Shown here: in pieces, positions 54,194 to 64,000 of the stretch | Layout: the number at the start of each line of letters is the position of its first letter | Position numbering within the stretch: position 1 is the stretch's first letter | Assembly: GCA_947044365.1 (NCBI GenBank) | Contig: OX345636.1 | Coordinates: 10,374,001-10,438,000 of the forward strand | Direction: 5' to 3' | Length of the DNA stretch: 64,000 bases | Origin: Petrosia ficiformis | Taxonomy: Eukaryota > Porifera > Demospongiae > Haplosclerida > Petrosiidae | Translations under genes and position numbers: made by a program | The notes under the pieces: generated by a model | What the model was told of the DNA's origin: nothing | What the model saw: only the letters and a program-made list of their open reading frames with translations | Database searches by the model: none

Positions 54194-56254
54194 CTACAAC
54201 ACTACCAGTCTATTATTCCATGTATCACTAACATACAGGTGACCTAGTGCATCTACTGTTATACCACAAGGTCTATTAAACTCTCCATTATCACTACCAT
54301 ACTTGCCTAAACTATGTATGAAACATCCATTAGTATCAAATATGGAGACACAAAAATTACCCCTCTCGCTGACATATACTAGGTTATTAACATCTATAAC
54401 AACGGATGTAGGTTTTTTAAGTTGACGAGAGCCAATCTTTGTGATGTATTGCCCAGTGGGTGTGAACTTCTTGATACAGTTATTTCCAAAATCTGCAACA
54501 TATAAATATCCTTCATTGTCAAATGTCACATCATATGGACAGTTGAACTGTTTTGTTGATGAACCATTTTTACCGAAACTATAAGAGTAGGTGAGGTCAT
54601 TATTAAGAACTTGAATGCAATGATTTGATGTATCAGCAATGAATATCTGACCTGTGGTGGGATGAACTGCAATACCTCTAGGAGTGTTAAACTGAAGACT
54701 ATCACTGCCTGCGTTCCCAACTGAACTTATACAATCACCTTCAAATGTTAATTTTTGTATTCGTTGCTCATCGGTTACTAAAATATGTCCATCATTTGAT
54801 ATGGCAACTCCACAAGGATATGTGAATTGACTATCTTTTGTTCCCCATGTTCCAAAAGACCTCACTTTTTTTCTATTCTTATTTAGTAGTGTGATACAGT
54901 GAGCACCAAACTCAGCTATTATAATTTCTCCATTGTGTGTCACTTCTACACCACATGGTGTATTCAGCTTTGGTATGATATCTACAGGGTTACCTTTCAT
55001 CTCAGGGGATGGTGTGATAGAGAGAGTGATGGGACTACTAAAAACATCTGTACCTCCTAATCGTACTGTCAATTCATGATTTCCTTGATTATGTGGTGTA
55101 AAGGTTATGTCATAGTTCCCCGACTGAGTTTCATCAATATCACATGTTATGTGTTCACCACAATGATGTAAGGAGAGTTGGCAAGATATGAGGGAGGTAG
55201 GAATTGAGAAGGGTGATCCATCATGACTTTGAAGGTCGAGAGAAGTCGTAGATTTCTTACCGACATGGCAAGGTTTCCTGGTAAGAACTGGTTTACCAAA
55301 GCTGCCATACTCTAATTTGCCAATACCATCATATTTATCAGCATATGTGATGAATGTAATAATAGCCTCTTCGATAGGTTGGAACACTATAGGGTTGATA
55401 TTTTGATTTAGTACTTCCATATGTTGTACCATCTGCTGTTTCTCTCCTAGTACCTGCTGTTGACTCCCAAATTTCAAGCTTTGTTCTATAAATTCTTCAC
55501 AACTTTTCAGCTGACTCAGTACTGACTCCGCCTCTTCTCTCTGTTTGGTTAGTAATCGAATCTTCTGTTGTACAGCAGTGTCTACCTGTTGAAGTAACTG
55601 CCTCTCTGACTGTTGAATTAAGTTTATAATTATTCGAGCTTGTGCGTTTATAACTTCCTTGATAACTCCCCCCTGCTTGGTGACCTCCCTCTCTCGAGTA
55701 ATGAGATTACTCACTGCTACATTGATGGCGGCTACTTTCCTTTTCACTGTTGTGAGGTTGACTCCTATCTCTTCCAGAAGATCAGGATAACATTCTGCAA
55801 TGAGTTTGTACCTGTGATTTTTATGACGTTGGCTAAGTGTACAATCTCGACAGATAAGCTCTTGACAGGTTTCACAGTAGACTTTGAGTGACTGGTTATG
55901 ATCGTTACAGTTTATATCTCTATCTCTGTTTAATGGAAGCAGCTTATGAGCATTGACTGGTAATTCTTGTACATTAATAACCTCATGTGTAAGAAAGGGC
56001 TGCCATCCATTATGCATATGAAGACATTCCGGACATAAAAACTGACTGCACTGCTTACAATACTCATTTGCAGAGTCAATGTTCTTGTGACAGTTATCAC
56101 AAGAAAACTTTAAACCTGTTGACTCTTTCATTAGTATGTTTCGTAGATGAAAGAGGCTATTAATGACGAAAGCAGTAGGGAGTTCATTAATTCCTGTTCC
56201 AGGAAGCAGTGTGGATTTACAACATGAAGGACAGCTAATGAAATAGTTTACTCC
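54194..56254 (-). CDS. TRIM-NHL protein B, exon 2 (B-boxes, coiled coil, filamin, NHL)
   Basis: 687-codon exon, acceptor cttttaacag, phase 0 junction with the RING exon at 57521-57372; the protein is 736 aa. The domain order and most residues are the same as in TRIM A about 1.5 kb further left: B-boxes with CDNC..CKQCSQFLCPEC and CETC..CRDC, coiled coil, filamin repeat, about six NHL repeats ending NRLVVL. The coiled coil (EKQQMVQHMEVLNQNINPIV) and the filamin start are almost identical between the two, while the NHL repeats and B-box region differ more. This indicates a tandem duplication, perhaps with local gene conversion. The reading frame is intact, so both genes are probably functional. 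Confidence 0.93.
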   Translation of the reverse strand, partial: GVNYFISCPSCCKSTLLPGTGINELPTAFVINSLFHLRNILMKESTGLKFSCDNCHKNIDSANEYCKQCSQFLCPECLHMHNGWQPFLTHEVINVQELPVNAHKLLPLNRDRDINCNDHNQSLKVYCETCQELICRDCTLSQRHKNHRYKLIAECYPDLLEEIGVNLTTVKRKVAAINVAVSNLITREREVTKQGGVIKEVINAQARIIINLIQQSERQLLQQVDTAVQQKIRLLTKQREEAESVLSQLKSCEEFIEQSLKFGSQQQVLGEKQQMVQHMEVLNQNINPIVFQPIEEAIITFITYADKYDGIGKLEYGSFGKPVLTRKPCHVGKKSTTSLDLQSHDGSPFSIPTSLISCQLSLHHCGEHITCDIDETQSGNYDITFTPHNQGNHELTVRLGGTDVFSSPITLSITPSPEMKGNPVDIIPKLNTPCGVEVTHNGEIIIAEFGAHCITLLNKNRKKVRSFGTWGTKDSQFTYPCGVAISNDGHILVTDEQRIQKLTFEGDCISSVGNAGSDSLQFNTPRGIAVHPTTGQIFIADTSNHCIQVLNNDLTYSYSFGKNGSSTKQFNCPYDVTFDNEGYLYVADFGNNCIKKFTPTGQYITKIGSRQLKKPTSVVIDVNNLVYVSERGNFCVSIFDTNGCFIHSLGKYGSDNGEFNRPCGITVDALGHLYVSDTWNNRLVVL

Positions 56255-57371
56255 CTGTTAAAAGAAAAAATCCCATTATTGATTGACACAGGCATGTGTG
56301 TGTGTGTGTTAGCAAAAATTTTGATTGGCAGGGGACTTGTCTATGCTTACAGAGAACAGAGTAGACATCCCATGCGAAACTTAAAGATTTAAAAAAATTA
56401 ATGTCACCCGATGTACATTGTAATTGTAATTACACATATTCTTTCGAAGCAATATGTTTATCCTATGTAGGAATACTCTCTGACTACATGGGTACCCTTA
56501 TTTTTATTTATAAATATTTCATCCTGACATCAGGGGAGCTCCACAATCTGCTCATTATATAACCATAAGTTTCATTCTCTTTATAATCTCCTAAATTATG
56601 GCTTTAGTCTTGTACCCAAACCGCCACGCCCTACGGGAAAAATACGGTCTGGAACAGTTGCTTCAAATTTTTGGTCTAAGCATCAAACGTCTTTCCACTC
56701 AAAAAGGACATTGGTTACAATGAAGCTCCCTTCTGAGTGCAAAAGATGTTTGACGCTTGGACCAAGAATTTGAAGCAACTGTTCGACCGTCTTTAGCCCG
56801 TAGGGCATGGTGGTGTGGGGACGAGACTTTATGGCTTGCTACTGAAAGAATGGACCACTCCAGCTTTAGAGTCCAGCAGTTTAAAATTTCTTTTTTTTAT
56901 TGCACATATTTAATACACTCATTTTATTTTGTGAACATAAATGCATTCCTCATTCTTTCAATGCTTATTGTAAGTTAGGCTGGCTGGTGGGTTCTTTGCA
57001 GTAGCAGATTTTTTTTAGCTCATTAGCTTGATACACAGTGTTAACCTAGGTAGGTTCTAATTATATATAGTTTGTGACCATGTGCTTTAAAGGCTAGTTC
57101 TATGACAATGGAGGTTAATTTTGAAGCTTACATACATGTAGGTATGAAATTAAATCTAGTTAAAACCAATTTTAAGAATACAGCACAGTACAATACAGGG
57201 ATCAGAATATATGGAACCGGAAGTAGGCGTGGCAATGTTTAATTTGACACAGATTTTAATTAACAACCCTAACAATAAGAGACCCTAGGATCAAGGGGTG
57301 TGTCCTATGAATTTTTTAATGAGGTGCCGTGTATTCCAGTTAACCCCAATACAGAGTGTGTGCGTGTTTAC
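56255..57371. other. Intron of TRIM-NHL B, enlarged by a fold-back element
   Basis: 1117 bp, compared with 109 bp in TRIM A. Most of the increase is the element at 56607-56829 and AT-rich sequence on both sides. Confidence 0.7.
56607..56829. mobile_element. Fold-back MITE with ~70-bp inverted arms
   Basis: The left arm GTCTTGTACCCAAACCGCCA..CGCCCTACGGG..ACAGTTGCTTCAAATTTTTGGT is repeated inverted at the right (ACCAAGAATTTGAAGCAACTGT..CCCGTAGGGC..GGGGACGAGAC). The arms are separated by about 75 bp. It inserted in the TRIM B intron. Confidence 0.8.
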
Positions 57372-57521
57372 CTTTTGTTTTGGTAGTTGTTCAATACATT
57401 TTAAACAAAATGAATGAAGACATGTTAGGGTCTTGGGTCTAGTGTACAGATCCAAACAAACACTACATCTCAGTTGTTCATCAAGTTCTTTAAGGGCAGC
57501 ATAAGAAGATCGTTCAGCCAT
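57372..57521 (-). CDS. TRIM-NHL protein B, exon 1 (RING)
   Basis: 50 codons from MAERSS, chosen because it aligns with the start of TRIM A (MTEQSS); an upstream in-frame ATG at 57542 would add seven residues. RING residues C..C..C-x-H..C..C are all present, ending LPKQK|gtaaac. The start lies about 170 bp from the 3' end of the retrotransposon at 57693. Confidence 0.9.
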
Positions 57522-57692
57522 CTCTATTGAATTGAGAATCAAAACTGTGGTTTTGTCACATGATTTATTATAGTTAATTTACAGGTGTAGCAACTACTCG
57601 CGTAGTCAGACCCAACCCTCTCCTGCGTGACTATACTAGTACTTTGCGCAGAATCAGATTACAAATTTTTAGATCCGGTGTCATAAAATTCT

Positions 57693-60600
57693 TTTTTTTT
57701 TTATTCTTTTTTTTTTATATAAATGTAAACGTCCAATAATATAATAATAAGAAATAACAAAATACAGTCCAATAAACAGTTAGGTAAACAATTTGGACTC
57801 CACCACCGCAAGGCTAATGGAGTGATAGTCAAATATAGGAGATGTACGAGAGCCACGAATACAGGAGATAGCTGACTGTAAAAGAGAAAAGGAAATATGG
57901 CAGCGCAGCCACCTGATCACCTGATTGTAGTGGTCATCCCATTTTACTGATAGCAGAGAGGCTAGTCTACGGAAGGTAACATGAGCAGCCTTACCAAGGC
58001 CTCCAGTAGCAGAGAAAATAAGTGGTGTGAAGGTACCATGTTCAATTTCGCGAACTCTCTGATCATATGCACGTCTCTTCAGTTGCTCCAATTGCCTGTA
58101 CACAGTATCTACAGCTTTCTTACGATATGATTTAGCAAATGGATTGAAGACCCTCACATCAAAATAGTCTCTAGTAGATTTGCAACCCCAGAAGCCAAGA
58201 GCACGAACATCAAGCCTGGCCTCATCATCAGTTATAGCTGTGCGATAACGAAGTGATTCTCCAGATAAAGGTTGAAGGTCAGGTTTGGTTTTAACGTCTT
58301 TACAAACATCAGACATAAGAGATGCAGTGAAGTCACGTAACTCATTATGACGCTGAGATGGCAGGCCACCATGGGAACAACTTAAGGCATGTTCAACAGT
58401 AAAATCATTTCCACACACACATTTTAATGGAAGTCGAGTAGGTGACCAACCATACCGTAGAGCAATTGCATCTCTAAAGGCTGATTTGTATAGAGCAAAG
58501 TTATGTGATCGGAGAGGAACAATCGTGAGCCAACTGGAAGCTCCCTTTTCAGATGAGTTTAACACGGCACATTTCATATCATCAGACAAACAGTCACATA
58601 CCTGAACAGCCTTCTCCTTTAACTTTGTATCGGTTGCCTTCTTCAGATCTACCTTAATCTTCAGCTGAGTACAAAGAGTATCGATTGAGAGATCCAAGTC
58701 CTGACGAAGAACTAGATCAATAAGTGGTTGTGAGACACCTATGGATTTAGAATGTAGGTCAACTGCAGTAATCACAGGATTAATAATTCCCATTCCACCA
58801 AAGCGTGCTGGGAGAGAAAAGAGATCCCTGAGAGAATCATTGGGCAGGCCTTGACCCAGTAAAACAGGTAAGAGCTTGGAACGAATGGTAGTCTCGAGTG
58901 GTTGAAAGAGGTGAGCAATATTGGGGGTCGTACGAGCAAGAAAGAACCATTTCCCGAAAAGACCATGGGTTAGAGCAGCAAACGAAGCATGGGGTTGACT
59001 GTCAGCAAACTCCACCAGTTTAAGCAGCTCATTATTCCACATGTCAATCTTTTGCTCAACGAATGAATTAACATATTCATCAGAACCAATTACAGATCCA
59101 AGATACCGATGACCAGCATCAGTGATGTTAACCATTGTGTCACTAAAAAGGGATTTTGCTTCATCCACACATTCAGGTTTAACCAATAGATATGTCTTTC
59201 GAGAATTTGGAAAATAACCATAAGAAGGACCAATATCATTTAATAAATCCCACCACTGCCGTAAGTGTGAGAGAGTATCACATGCAGCAGCGTCATCAGC
59301 ATACCACACTTGCTTGGCAAAGTCGTGAAGACAACAAATAAGGGGGATGGTGGCAAGGGCATACATGCCCATAGCCAGTGGGTCTCCTTGTGTGGTTCCC
59401 TCAGTTGGAAATATAAACTCACCATCAATAAACATACTAACAGGATCTCTATAGGTGTTTATTAAGACTTTAGAGAAGGATGGACAAAGACGAGAGATGT
59501 TAATTAGAGCTAGTTGTCTATTTAGACTGTTGAAGGCATTAGAGGCATCAACCATAAGGAGGCCCTGAGATTCAGGATCAGAGAACAAACTTCTAACGGC
59601 ATGAATAGCTGACTCACAGCCGCCTGATTGACCAGCACATAACTGTACAGAACCTGCAGCCTCTTGGATGTCCAAACCAATAACACAAAGGATTGCCTTG
59701 CCAATTATACGTCGACAGACCTCACCAACACCGATGGGGCGAACCCCAGGGTTCTTGTCAAGAGCTATCAGCCGACTTGCAACAAACGTTGAGAGTCCGG
59801 CAGGGTCAACATACTCAGAACATAACCTACGGGCCACAGCAGCAAGGGCAGAACAAAGTTCATCAGATGATCTCTTAAAGCAAGAGCAGAGACGCCTCCA
59901 TTCGGCAGCATCAACCCCAGAGGGACCAGCAGATCCTCGTGTACGTTGAGCCACAGATTTTATAAGAGAACCAGTGAGTTTCTCAAAGATGACAGGATGA
60001 GGGTCAAAGTCTGACTGAAGTGGATAGATATAATCAGAAGACAAAATAGGCTGACCCTGAGGATGTTTGGAATGTAGACAATCCAGAACAGATAGGTTAT
60101 CTTGACCAGAGGGATCATTAAGATGGAGAATACGACCAGAGGAGGAAGAGTCCAGCAAACGCAAAGTGTCCTTTATTTTCCCTTGGAAAACCAGATTGGC
60201 AAATGCTATAGCGTACCGATTACTAGTGTCCGATTCATAGGGCCTTGATGGTCGAAGGCGACTCTGAATTTGCTTACACTCATCAAAGAGAATGGACAAA
60301 TGTCCATCTGACCACTCATTGAGACGTCTTTCCAGACACGAGATATTTTCCTTGTCTTTTGATTTAGGATGAGGACGTTGTAGCAACAAAGAGGGTAAAA
60401 CCAGAGCAGCTTTCAGAGATATGATCTCAGTGCTTGAACAATTAGCATAGTCAAAAAACAAACGAGCCATTTCAGAGACAAACCTCTTCCCAGCACTCCC
60501 AAAAGGAACACGAAAAAGGTTCCTCTTCCAACAGACAACCTCTTTGTATATCTTATCGAGCAGAGGGATGATGGATGTCTCTTCAGCACTTCCCCAGGAG

Positions 60601-61042
60601 AAAACAGGGTTTGATGGTAGGTGGGTAAAGGGGGGAAGATCAGGGATAGGCAGGAGAGATGGGATCGGAGGGAGAGTGTCACATGGTGAAAAAGGTGACT
60701 GACTTCTACCACAGTGAGAAGGTTGCGGATGATCCACAGTACATGGTGAAGTAGATGGCTGAGAGTTCGAACTCAAAACAGCAGGGACAGAGAGAGGATC
60801 CAACGGTGAGGGCCCGTTAAACCTGTTAAAACAGTGGCCTCTCTTCAGGGGAAAACAGTTATAACAGGCAAGACCATGTTTGGAGCATTTGCAGTTAAAA
60901 CACTTTCCTTTGTCGTTACACCGACAGCATTCGGCACCGCTCTTCTTACTCCTAGTACTGGTTGCCATGATTCAGGGCCATCATCAAATCTCATGGGGTA
61001 ATTGCATAAATGGGTAATTGCGTAAAAAAAATCACATAAAAT
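57693..61042 (-). mobile_element. Full-length non-LTR retrotransposon, ~3.35 kb
   Basis: The element is flanked by a perfect 12-bp direct repeat TCATAAAATTCT at 57681-57692 and 61043-61054. Read on the minus strand it has about 74 bp before the ATG, one 1062-codon ORF, a short 3' UTR and an A-rich tail at 57693-57718. The combination of one ORF with reverse transcriptase followed by a zinc knuckle and restriction-like endonuclease points to the early-branching (R2/R4/CRE/NeSL/Hero-like) non-LTR clade. No sequence specificity of the target is evident. Confidence 0.85.
57780..60968 (-). CDS. Reverse transcriptase / restriction-like endonuclease protein of the retrotransposon
   Basis: 1062 aa, no stops or shifts. 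Residues 14-46 form a compact Cys/His cluster (CCRCNDKGKCFNCKCSKHG..CYNC..HC), probably nucleic-acid binding. A Ser/Pro-rich linker follows. The reverse transcriptase lies at about 340-640: RPIGVGEVCRRIIGKA, then VDASNAFNSLNR (catalytic Asp, about 475), TTQGDPLAM (about 525) and the VWYADDAAA box with the Asp pair (about 556). A thumb-like helical part follows. At about 845-865, CVCGNDFTVEHALSC with GG and HN is a zinc knuckle; at about 915-945, ARLDVRALGFW and DYFDVRVFNP fit the PD-(D/E)xK-type endonuclease that nicks the target for primed reverse transcription. The ATG at 60968 is the first in the element. All visible catalytic residues are intact, so activity is plausible. Confidence 0.88.
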   Translation of the reverse strand: MATSTRSKKSGAECCRCNDKGKCFNCKCSKHGLACYNCFPLKRGHCFNRFNGPSPLDPLSVPAVLSSNSQPSTSPCTVDHPQPSHCGRSQSPFSPCDTLPPIPSLLPIPDLPPFTHLPSNPVFSWGSAEETSIIPLLDKIYKEVVCWKRNLFRVPFGSAGKRFVSEMARLFFDYANCSSTEIISLKAALVLPSLLLQRPHPKSKDKENISCLERRLNEWSDGHLSILFDECKQIQSRLRPSRPYESDTSNRYAIAFANLVFQGKIKDTLRLLDSSSSGRILHLNDPSGQDNLSVLDCLHSKHPQGQPILSSDYIYPLQSDFDPHPVIFEKLTGSLIKSVAQRTRGSAGPSGVDAAEWRRLCSCFKRSSDELCSALAAVARRLCSEYVDPAGLSTFVASRLIALDKNPGVRPIGVGEVCRRIIGKAILCVIGLDIQEAAGSVQLCAGQSGGCESAIHAVRSLFSDPESQGLLMVDASNAFNSLNRQLALINISRLCPSFSKVLINTYRDPVSMFIDGEFIFPTEGTTQGDPLAMGMYALATIPLICCLHDFAKQVWYADDAAACDTLSHLRQWWDLLNDIGPSYGYFPNSRKTYLLVKPECVDEAKSLFSDTMVNITDAGHRYLGSVIGSDEYVNSFVEQKIDMWNNELLKLVEFADSQPHASFAALTHGLFGKWFFLARTTPNIAHLFQPLETTIRSKLLPVLLGQGLPNDSLRDLFSLPARFGGMGIINPVITAVDLHSKSIGVSQPLIDLVLRQDLDLSIDTLCTQLKIKVDLKKATDTKLKEKAVQVCDCLSDDMKCAVLNSSEKGASSWLTIVPLRSHNFALYKSAFRDAIALRYGWSPTRLPLKCVCGNDFTVEHALSCSHGGLPSQRHNELRDFTASLMSDVCKDVKTKPDLQPLSGESLRYRTAITDDEARLDVRALGFWGCKSTRDYFDVRVFNPFAKSYRKKAVDTVYRQLEQLKRRAYDQRVREIEHGTFTPLIFSATGGLGKAAHVTFRRLASLLSVKWDDHYNQVIRWLRCHISFSLLQSAISCIRGSRTSPIFDYHSISLAVVESKLFT

Positions 61043-61054
61043 TCATAAAATTCT

Positions 61055-61739
61055 GGGGATCCCGTACATTTGGGGATCCGGGTCCTCATATTACCGGTAA
61101 AATAGGGACCCAGGTCCCTATTTTATTATGCATTTTGCTATTCGAATAGGGACCCCACTGTGTAAAATGGGCACCCCCTTCAAACCATGCTAGTGCTGTT
61201 ATTAATTTTGTGTTTATTACGTATCTTACTACAATAAATGCAGCAGTAGAAGTGTAGCACATACAATTATAATTATCTTGGTGTGTTCACCAGACAGTTA
61301 TGTCTGTCAGCTAGTGTTGTTGCTGGTTGATAGCTACACTAGCCATCGCGCCAGGTCGGCCAATGACTAGCCAGCCACACCCTCTAAACGAGCGCATAAT
61401 TGTATTAATTTTATTTGAATGAACTTTGACTATTATTATTATTTACCACTTGAGTCAGGTATTACGATTGCCAAAACTTGGACAAGGACCGGAATCAATG
61501 ACCCCCGTTCTAAATACTCGATCGATACCATTACGGCATTACCTTCGAAATATTAAAAGTAGTACAATTGTGTGGAGTTCGTAATCTGGTTGATGATTGT
61601 GGTTGGTAGCTGCATCCTTCACCAGTCTTAAGAGAAGAATGTAGGTCACATGATTACACTGTTGTATTCTAATATATAATTATATGGATAACAACAGCAA
61701 TTCAAAATATATTTCGTGATTGCAATTATAACAACCTTC
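61055..61739. other. Intergenic; palindromic AAAATAGGGACC repeat
   Basis: 61097-61124 is a near-perfect palindrome (AAAATAGGGACC..GGTCCCTATTTT), and AATAGGGACCCC recurs at 61145. 61300-61400 is somewhat richer in G+C. No gene recognised. Confidence 0.5.
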
Positions 61740-64000
61740 TGTTAATTCCCTATGTTGCTGACAAATGTAATAATGTACAGTTGTGTTATATAATCAGATT
61801 CTTCTATAATGACCCTGTTCTATTGTGTTCTTAATTAACCCATTGAAATCAATATAGTTAACAAGTGTATTACAAAGTTGGGTCGAACAGTCAGATTCTG
61901 GAATAACGACCCTATTCTGTTCTGTTCTAAGTTATTGATTCCCGCCCTTCATCATTTCAAATAATTCTAGTGATGTTTCATTCACACTCGCAAACATATT
62001 TGAATTTAATTTCCTATATTTGTAATAGAATTTGTGTCGGGTCGTATAATTAGAATCTGGTGTAATGACCCTGTTCTATTCTGTTCTTACTGCAAGTTAT
62101 TGATTGTAACCAATTGAAATTAATATCATTCTAGTAATGCTTTATTCACTATCACAAAGAAATTTGAAATTAATTTTCAATATTGTTAACAGCTATACTA
62201 CAAAGTTGGGTCGAACAATGAGGTTTTGGTATAACTACCATATTCTTTTGTGTTCATTAATTCAAAGTTATTGTTTCCCACCCTTCATCATTTCACATAA
62301 TTCTAGTGATGATTTATTCACAGTCGCAAAGAAATTTGAATTTAATTTCCTATTTTCGTAATAGAAAGTTTTGCTGGGTCGTATAATTAGAATCTGGTGT
62401 AATGACCCTGTTCTGTTCTGTTCTTACTACAAGTTATTGATTGTAACCTATTGAAATTAATATCATTCTAGTAATGCTTTATTCACAATCATAAAGCAAT
62501 TTGAATTTAATTTCCTGTATTGTTAACAAATGTAATAGAATTTGTGTTGGGTCGTATAATTAGAATCTGGTATAACGACCCTATTCTTTTGTGTTCATTA
62601 ATTCAAAGTTATTGATTCCCACCCTTCATCATTTCACATCATTGTAGTGATGTTTTATTCACAGTCGCAAAGAAATTTGAATTTAATTTCATATATTTGT
62701 AATAGAAAGTTTTGTCGGGTCGTATAATTAGAATGTGGTGTAATGACCCTGTTCTGTTCTGTTCTTACTACAAGTTATTGATTGTAACCAATTGAAATTT
62801 AATATTAATCTAGTTAAGTGTTGTTCAGAATTTGTGTCAGGTCGTATAATTAGATTCTGGTATAACGACCATATTCTTTTGTATTCATTAATTCAAAGTT
62901 ATTGATTCCCACCCTTCATCATTTCACATCATTCTAGTGATGTTTCATTCACAGTCGCAAAGAAATTTGAATTTAATTCCCTATATTGTAGTGGAAAGTT
63001 TTGTCGGGTCGTATAATTAGAATGTGGTGTAATGGCCCTGTTCTATTCTGTTCTTACTACAAGTTATTGATTGTAACCAATTGAAATTAATATCATTCTA
63101 GTAATGCTTTATTCACTATCACAAAGAAATTTGAAATTAATTTTCAATATTGTTAACAGCTATACTACAAAGTTGGGTCGAACAATGAGGTTTTGGTATA
63201 ACGACCCTATTCTTTTGTGTTCATTAATTCAAAGTTATTGATTCCCACCCTTCATCATTTCACATAATTCTAGTGATGTTTCATTCACACTCACAAAGAA
63301 ATTTGAATTTAATTTCCTATATTTGTAATAGAATTTGTGTCGGGTCGTATAATTAGAATCTGGTGTAATGACCCTGTTCTGTTCTGTTCTTACTACAAGT
63401 TATTGATTGTAACCAATTGAAATTAATATCATTCTAGTAATGCTTTATTCACAATCATAAAGCAATTTGAATTTAATTTCCTGTATTGTTAACAAATGTA
63501 ATAGAATTTGCGTTGGGTCGTATAATTAGAATCTGGTATAACGACCCTATTCTTTTGTGTTCATTAATTCAAAGTTATTGATTCCCACCCTTCATCATTT
63601 CACATCATTGTAGTGATGTTTTATTCACAGTCGCAAAGAAATTTGAATTTAATTTCCTATATTTGTAAAAAAAGTTTTGTCAGGTCGTATAATTAGAATC
63701 TGGTATAACGACCCTATTCTTTTGTGTCCTTAATCAAAGTTATTGTTTCCCACCCTTCATCATTTCACATCATTCTAGTGATGTTTCATTCACGGTCGCA
63801 AAGATATTTGAATTTAATTTCCTATATTTGTAATAGAAAGTTTTGTCAGGTCGTATAATTAGAATCTGGTGTAATGACCCTGTTCTGTTCTGTTCTTACT
63901 ACAAGTTATTGATTGTAACCAATTGAAATTAATATCATTCTAGTAATGCTTTATTCACAATCATAAAGCAATTTGAATTTAATTTCCTGTATTGTTAACA
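61740..64000. repeat. Satellite: ~170-bp monomers in a 968-bp higher-order repeat
   Basis: Monomers are recognisable by GGGTCGTATAATTAGAATCT followed by GGTGTAATGACC or GGTATAACGACC. They start near 61875, 62039, 62208, 62376, 62550, 62718, 62850 (shortened), 63007, 63176, 63344, 63518, 63685 and 63848. Alternate monomers are more alike (types with CAAGTTATTGATTGTAACC and with TTCCCACCCTTCATCATTTC). The set from 62039 to 63006 recurs almost unchanged from 63007, giving a 968-bp higher-order period. The array continues past the window end. Confidence 0.95.

Overview
This is a window of an animal genome, most likely from a sponge (demosponge-like) or another early-branching metazoan. The evidence is: introns with GT..AG borders and consistent phases; a tandem pair of RING/B-box/filamin/NHL (TRIM2/3/71-type) genes; a large intron-less beta-helix plus multi-membrane-span receptor-like gene; and an AT-rich background full of hAT, Tc1/pogo, Ty3/gypsy-derived and non-LTR elements. 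The organism call is inference; no marker gene fixes it.

Layout. 0-6 kb: a possible first exon leading out of the left edge, then decayed transposons (two gypsy integrase fragments on opposite strands, a terminal-inverted-repeat element, a pogo/Tigger remnant). 6.1-9.8 kb (+): a 1232-aa secreted/membrane beta-helix protein, with a decayed relative about 0.8 kb downstream. 11.8-36.7 kb (-): one very large gene that I reassembled from ten phase-compatible exons (plus unresolved small exons), encoding roughly 4000 aa. It has a giant 2233-aa acidic, repeat-bearing first exon, four short exons resembling the WSD/WHIM region of CECR2-type ISWI partners, Arg-Gly-rich basic exons, and a last exon that opens with a close match to the HD1 motif of BCL9/Legless, the Pygopus-binding helix of the Wnt transcription complex. 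Its introns carry at least five transposon insertions. 36.8-50.7 kb: gene-poor, with MITEs, minisatellites, a 0.9-kb AGATCT-rich satellite and a 75-bp tandem repeat split by a hAT-like MITE. 50.7-57.5 kb (-): two paralogous TRIM-NHL genes. 57.7-61.0 kb (-): an apparently full-length non-LTR retrotransposon with an intact reverse transcriptase/endonuclease ORF and perfect 12-bp target-site duplications, ending about 170 bp upstream of the second TRIM gene. 61.7-64.0 kb: a satellite of ~170-bp monomers in a 968-bp higher-order repeat, running off the right edge.

Working together: the CECR2-like/BCL9-like protein is predicted to be a nuclear chromatin/Wnt co-activator scaffold; the TRIM-NHL proteins are predicted E3 ubiquitin ligases with RNA- or protein-binding propellers; the beta-helix protein is predicted at the cell surface. 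There is no sign that these genes share a pathway. Most other sequence is repeats.
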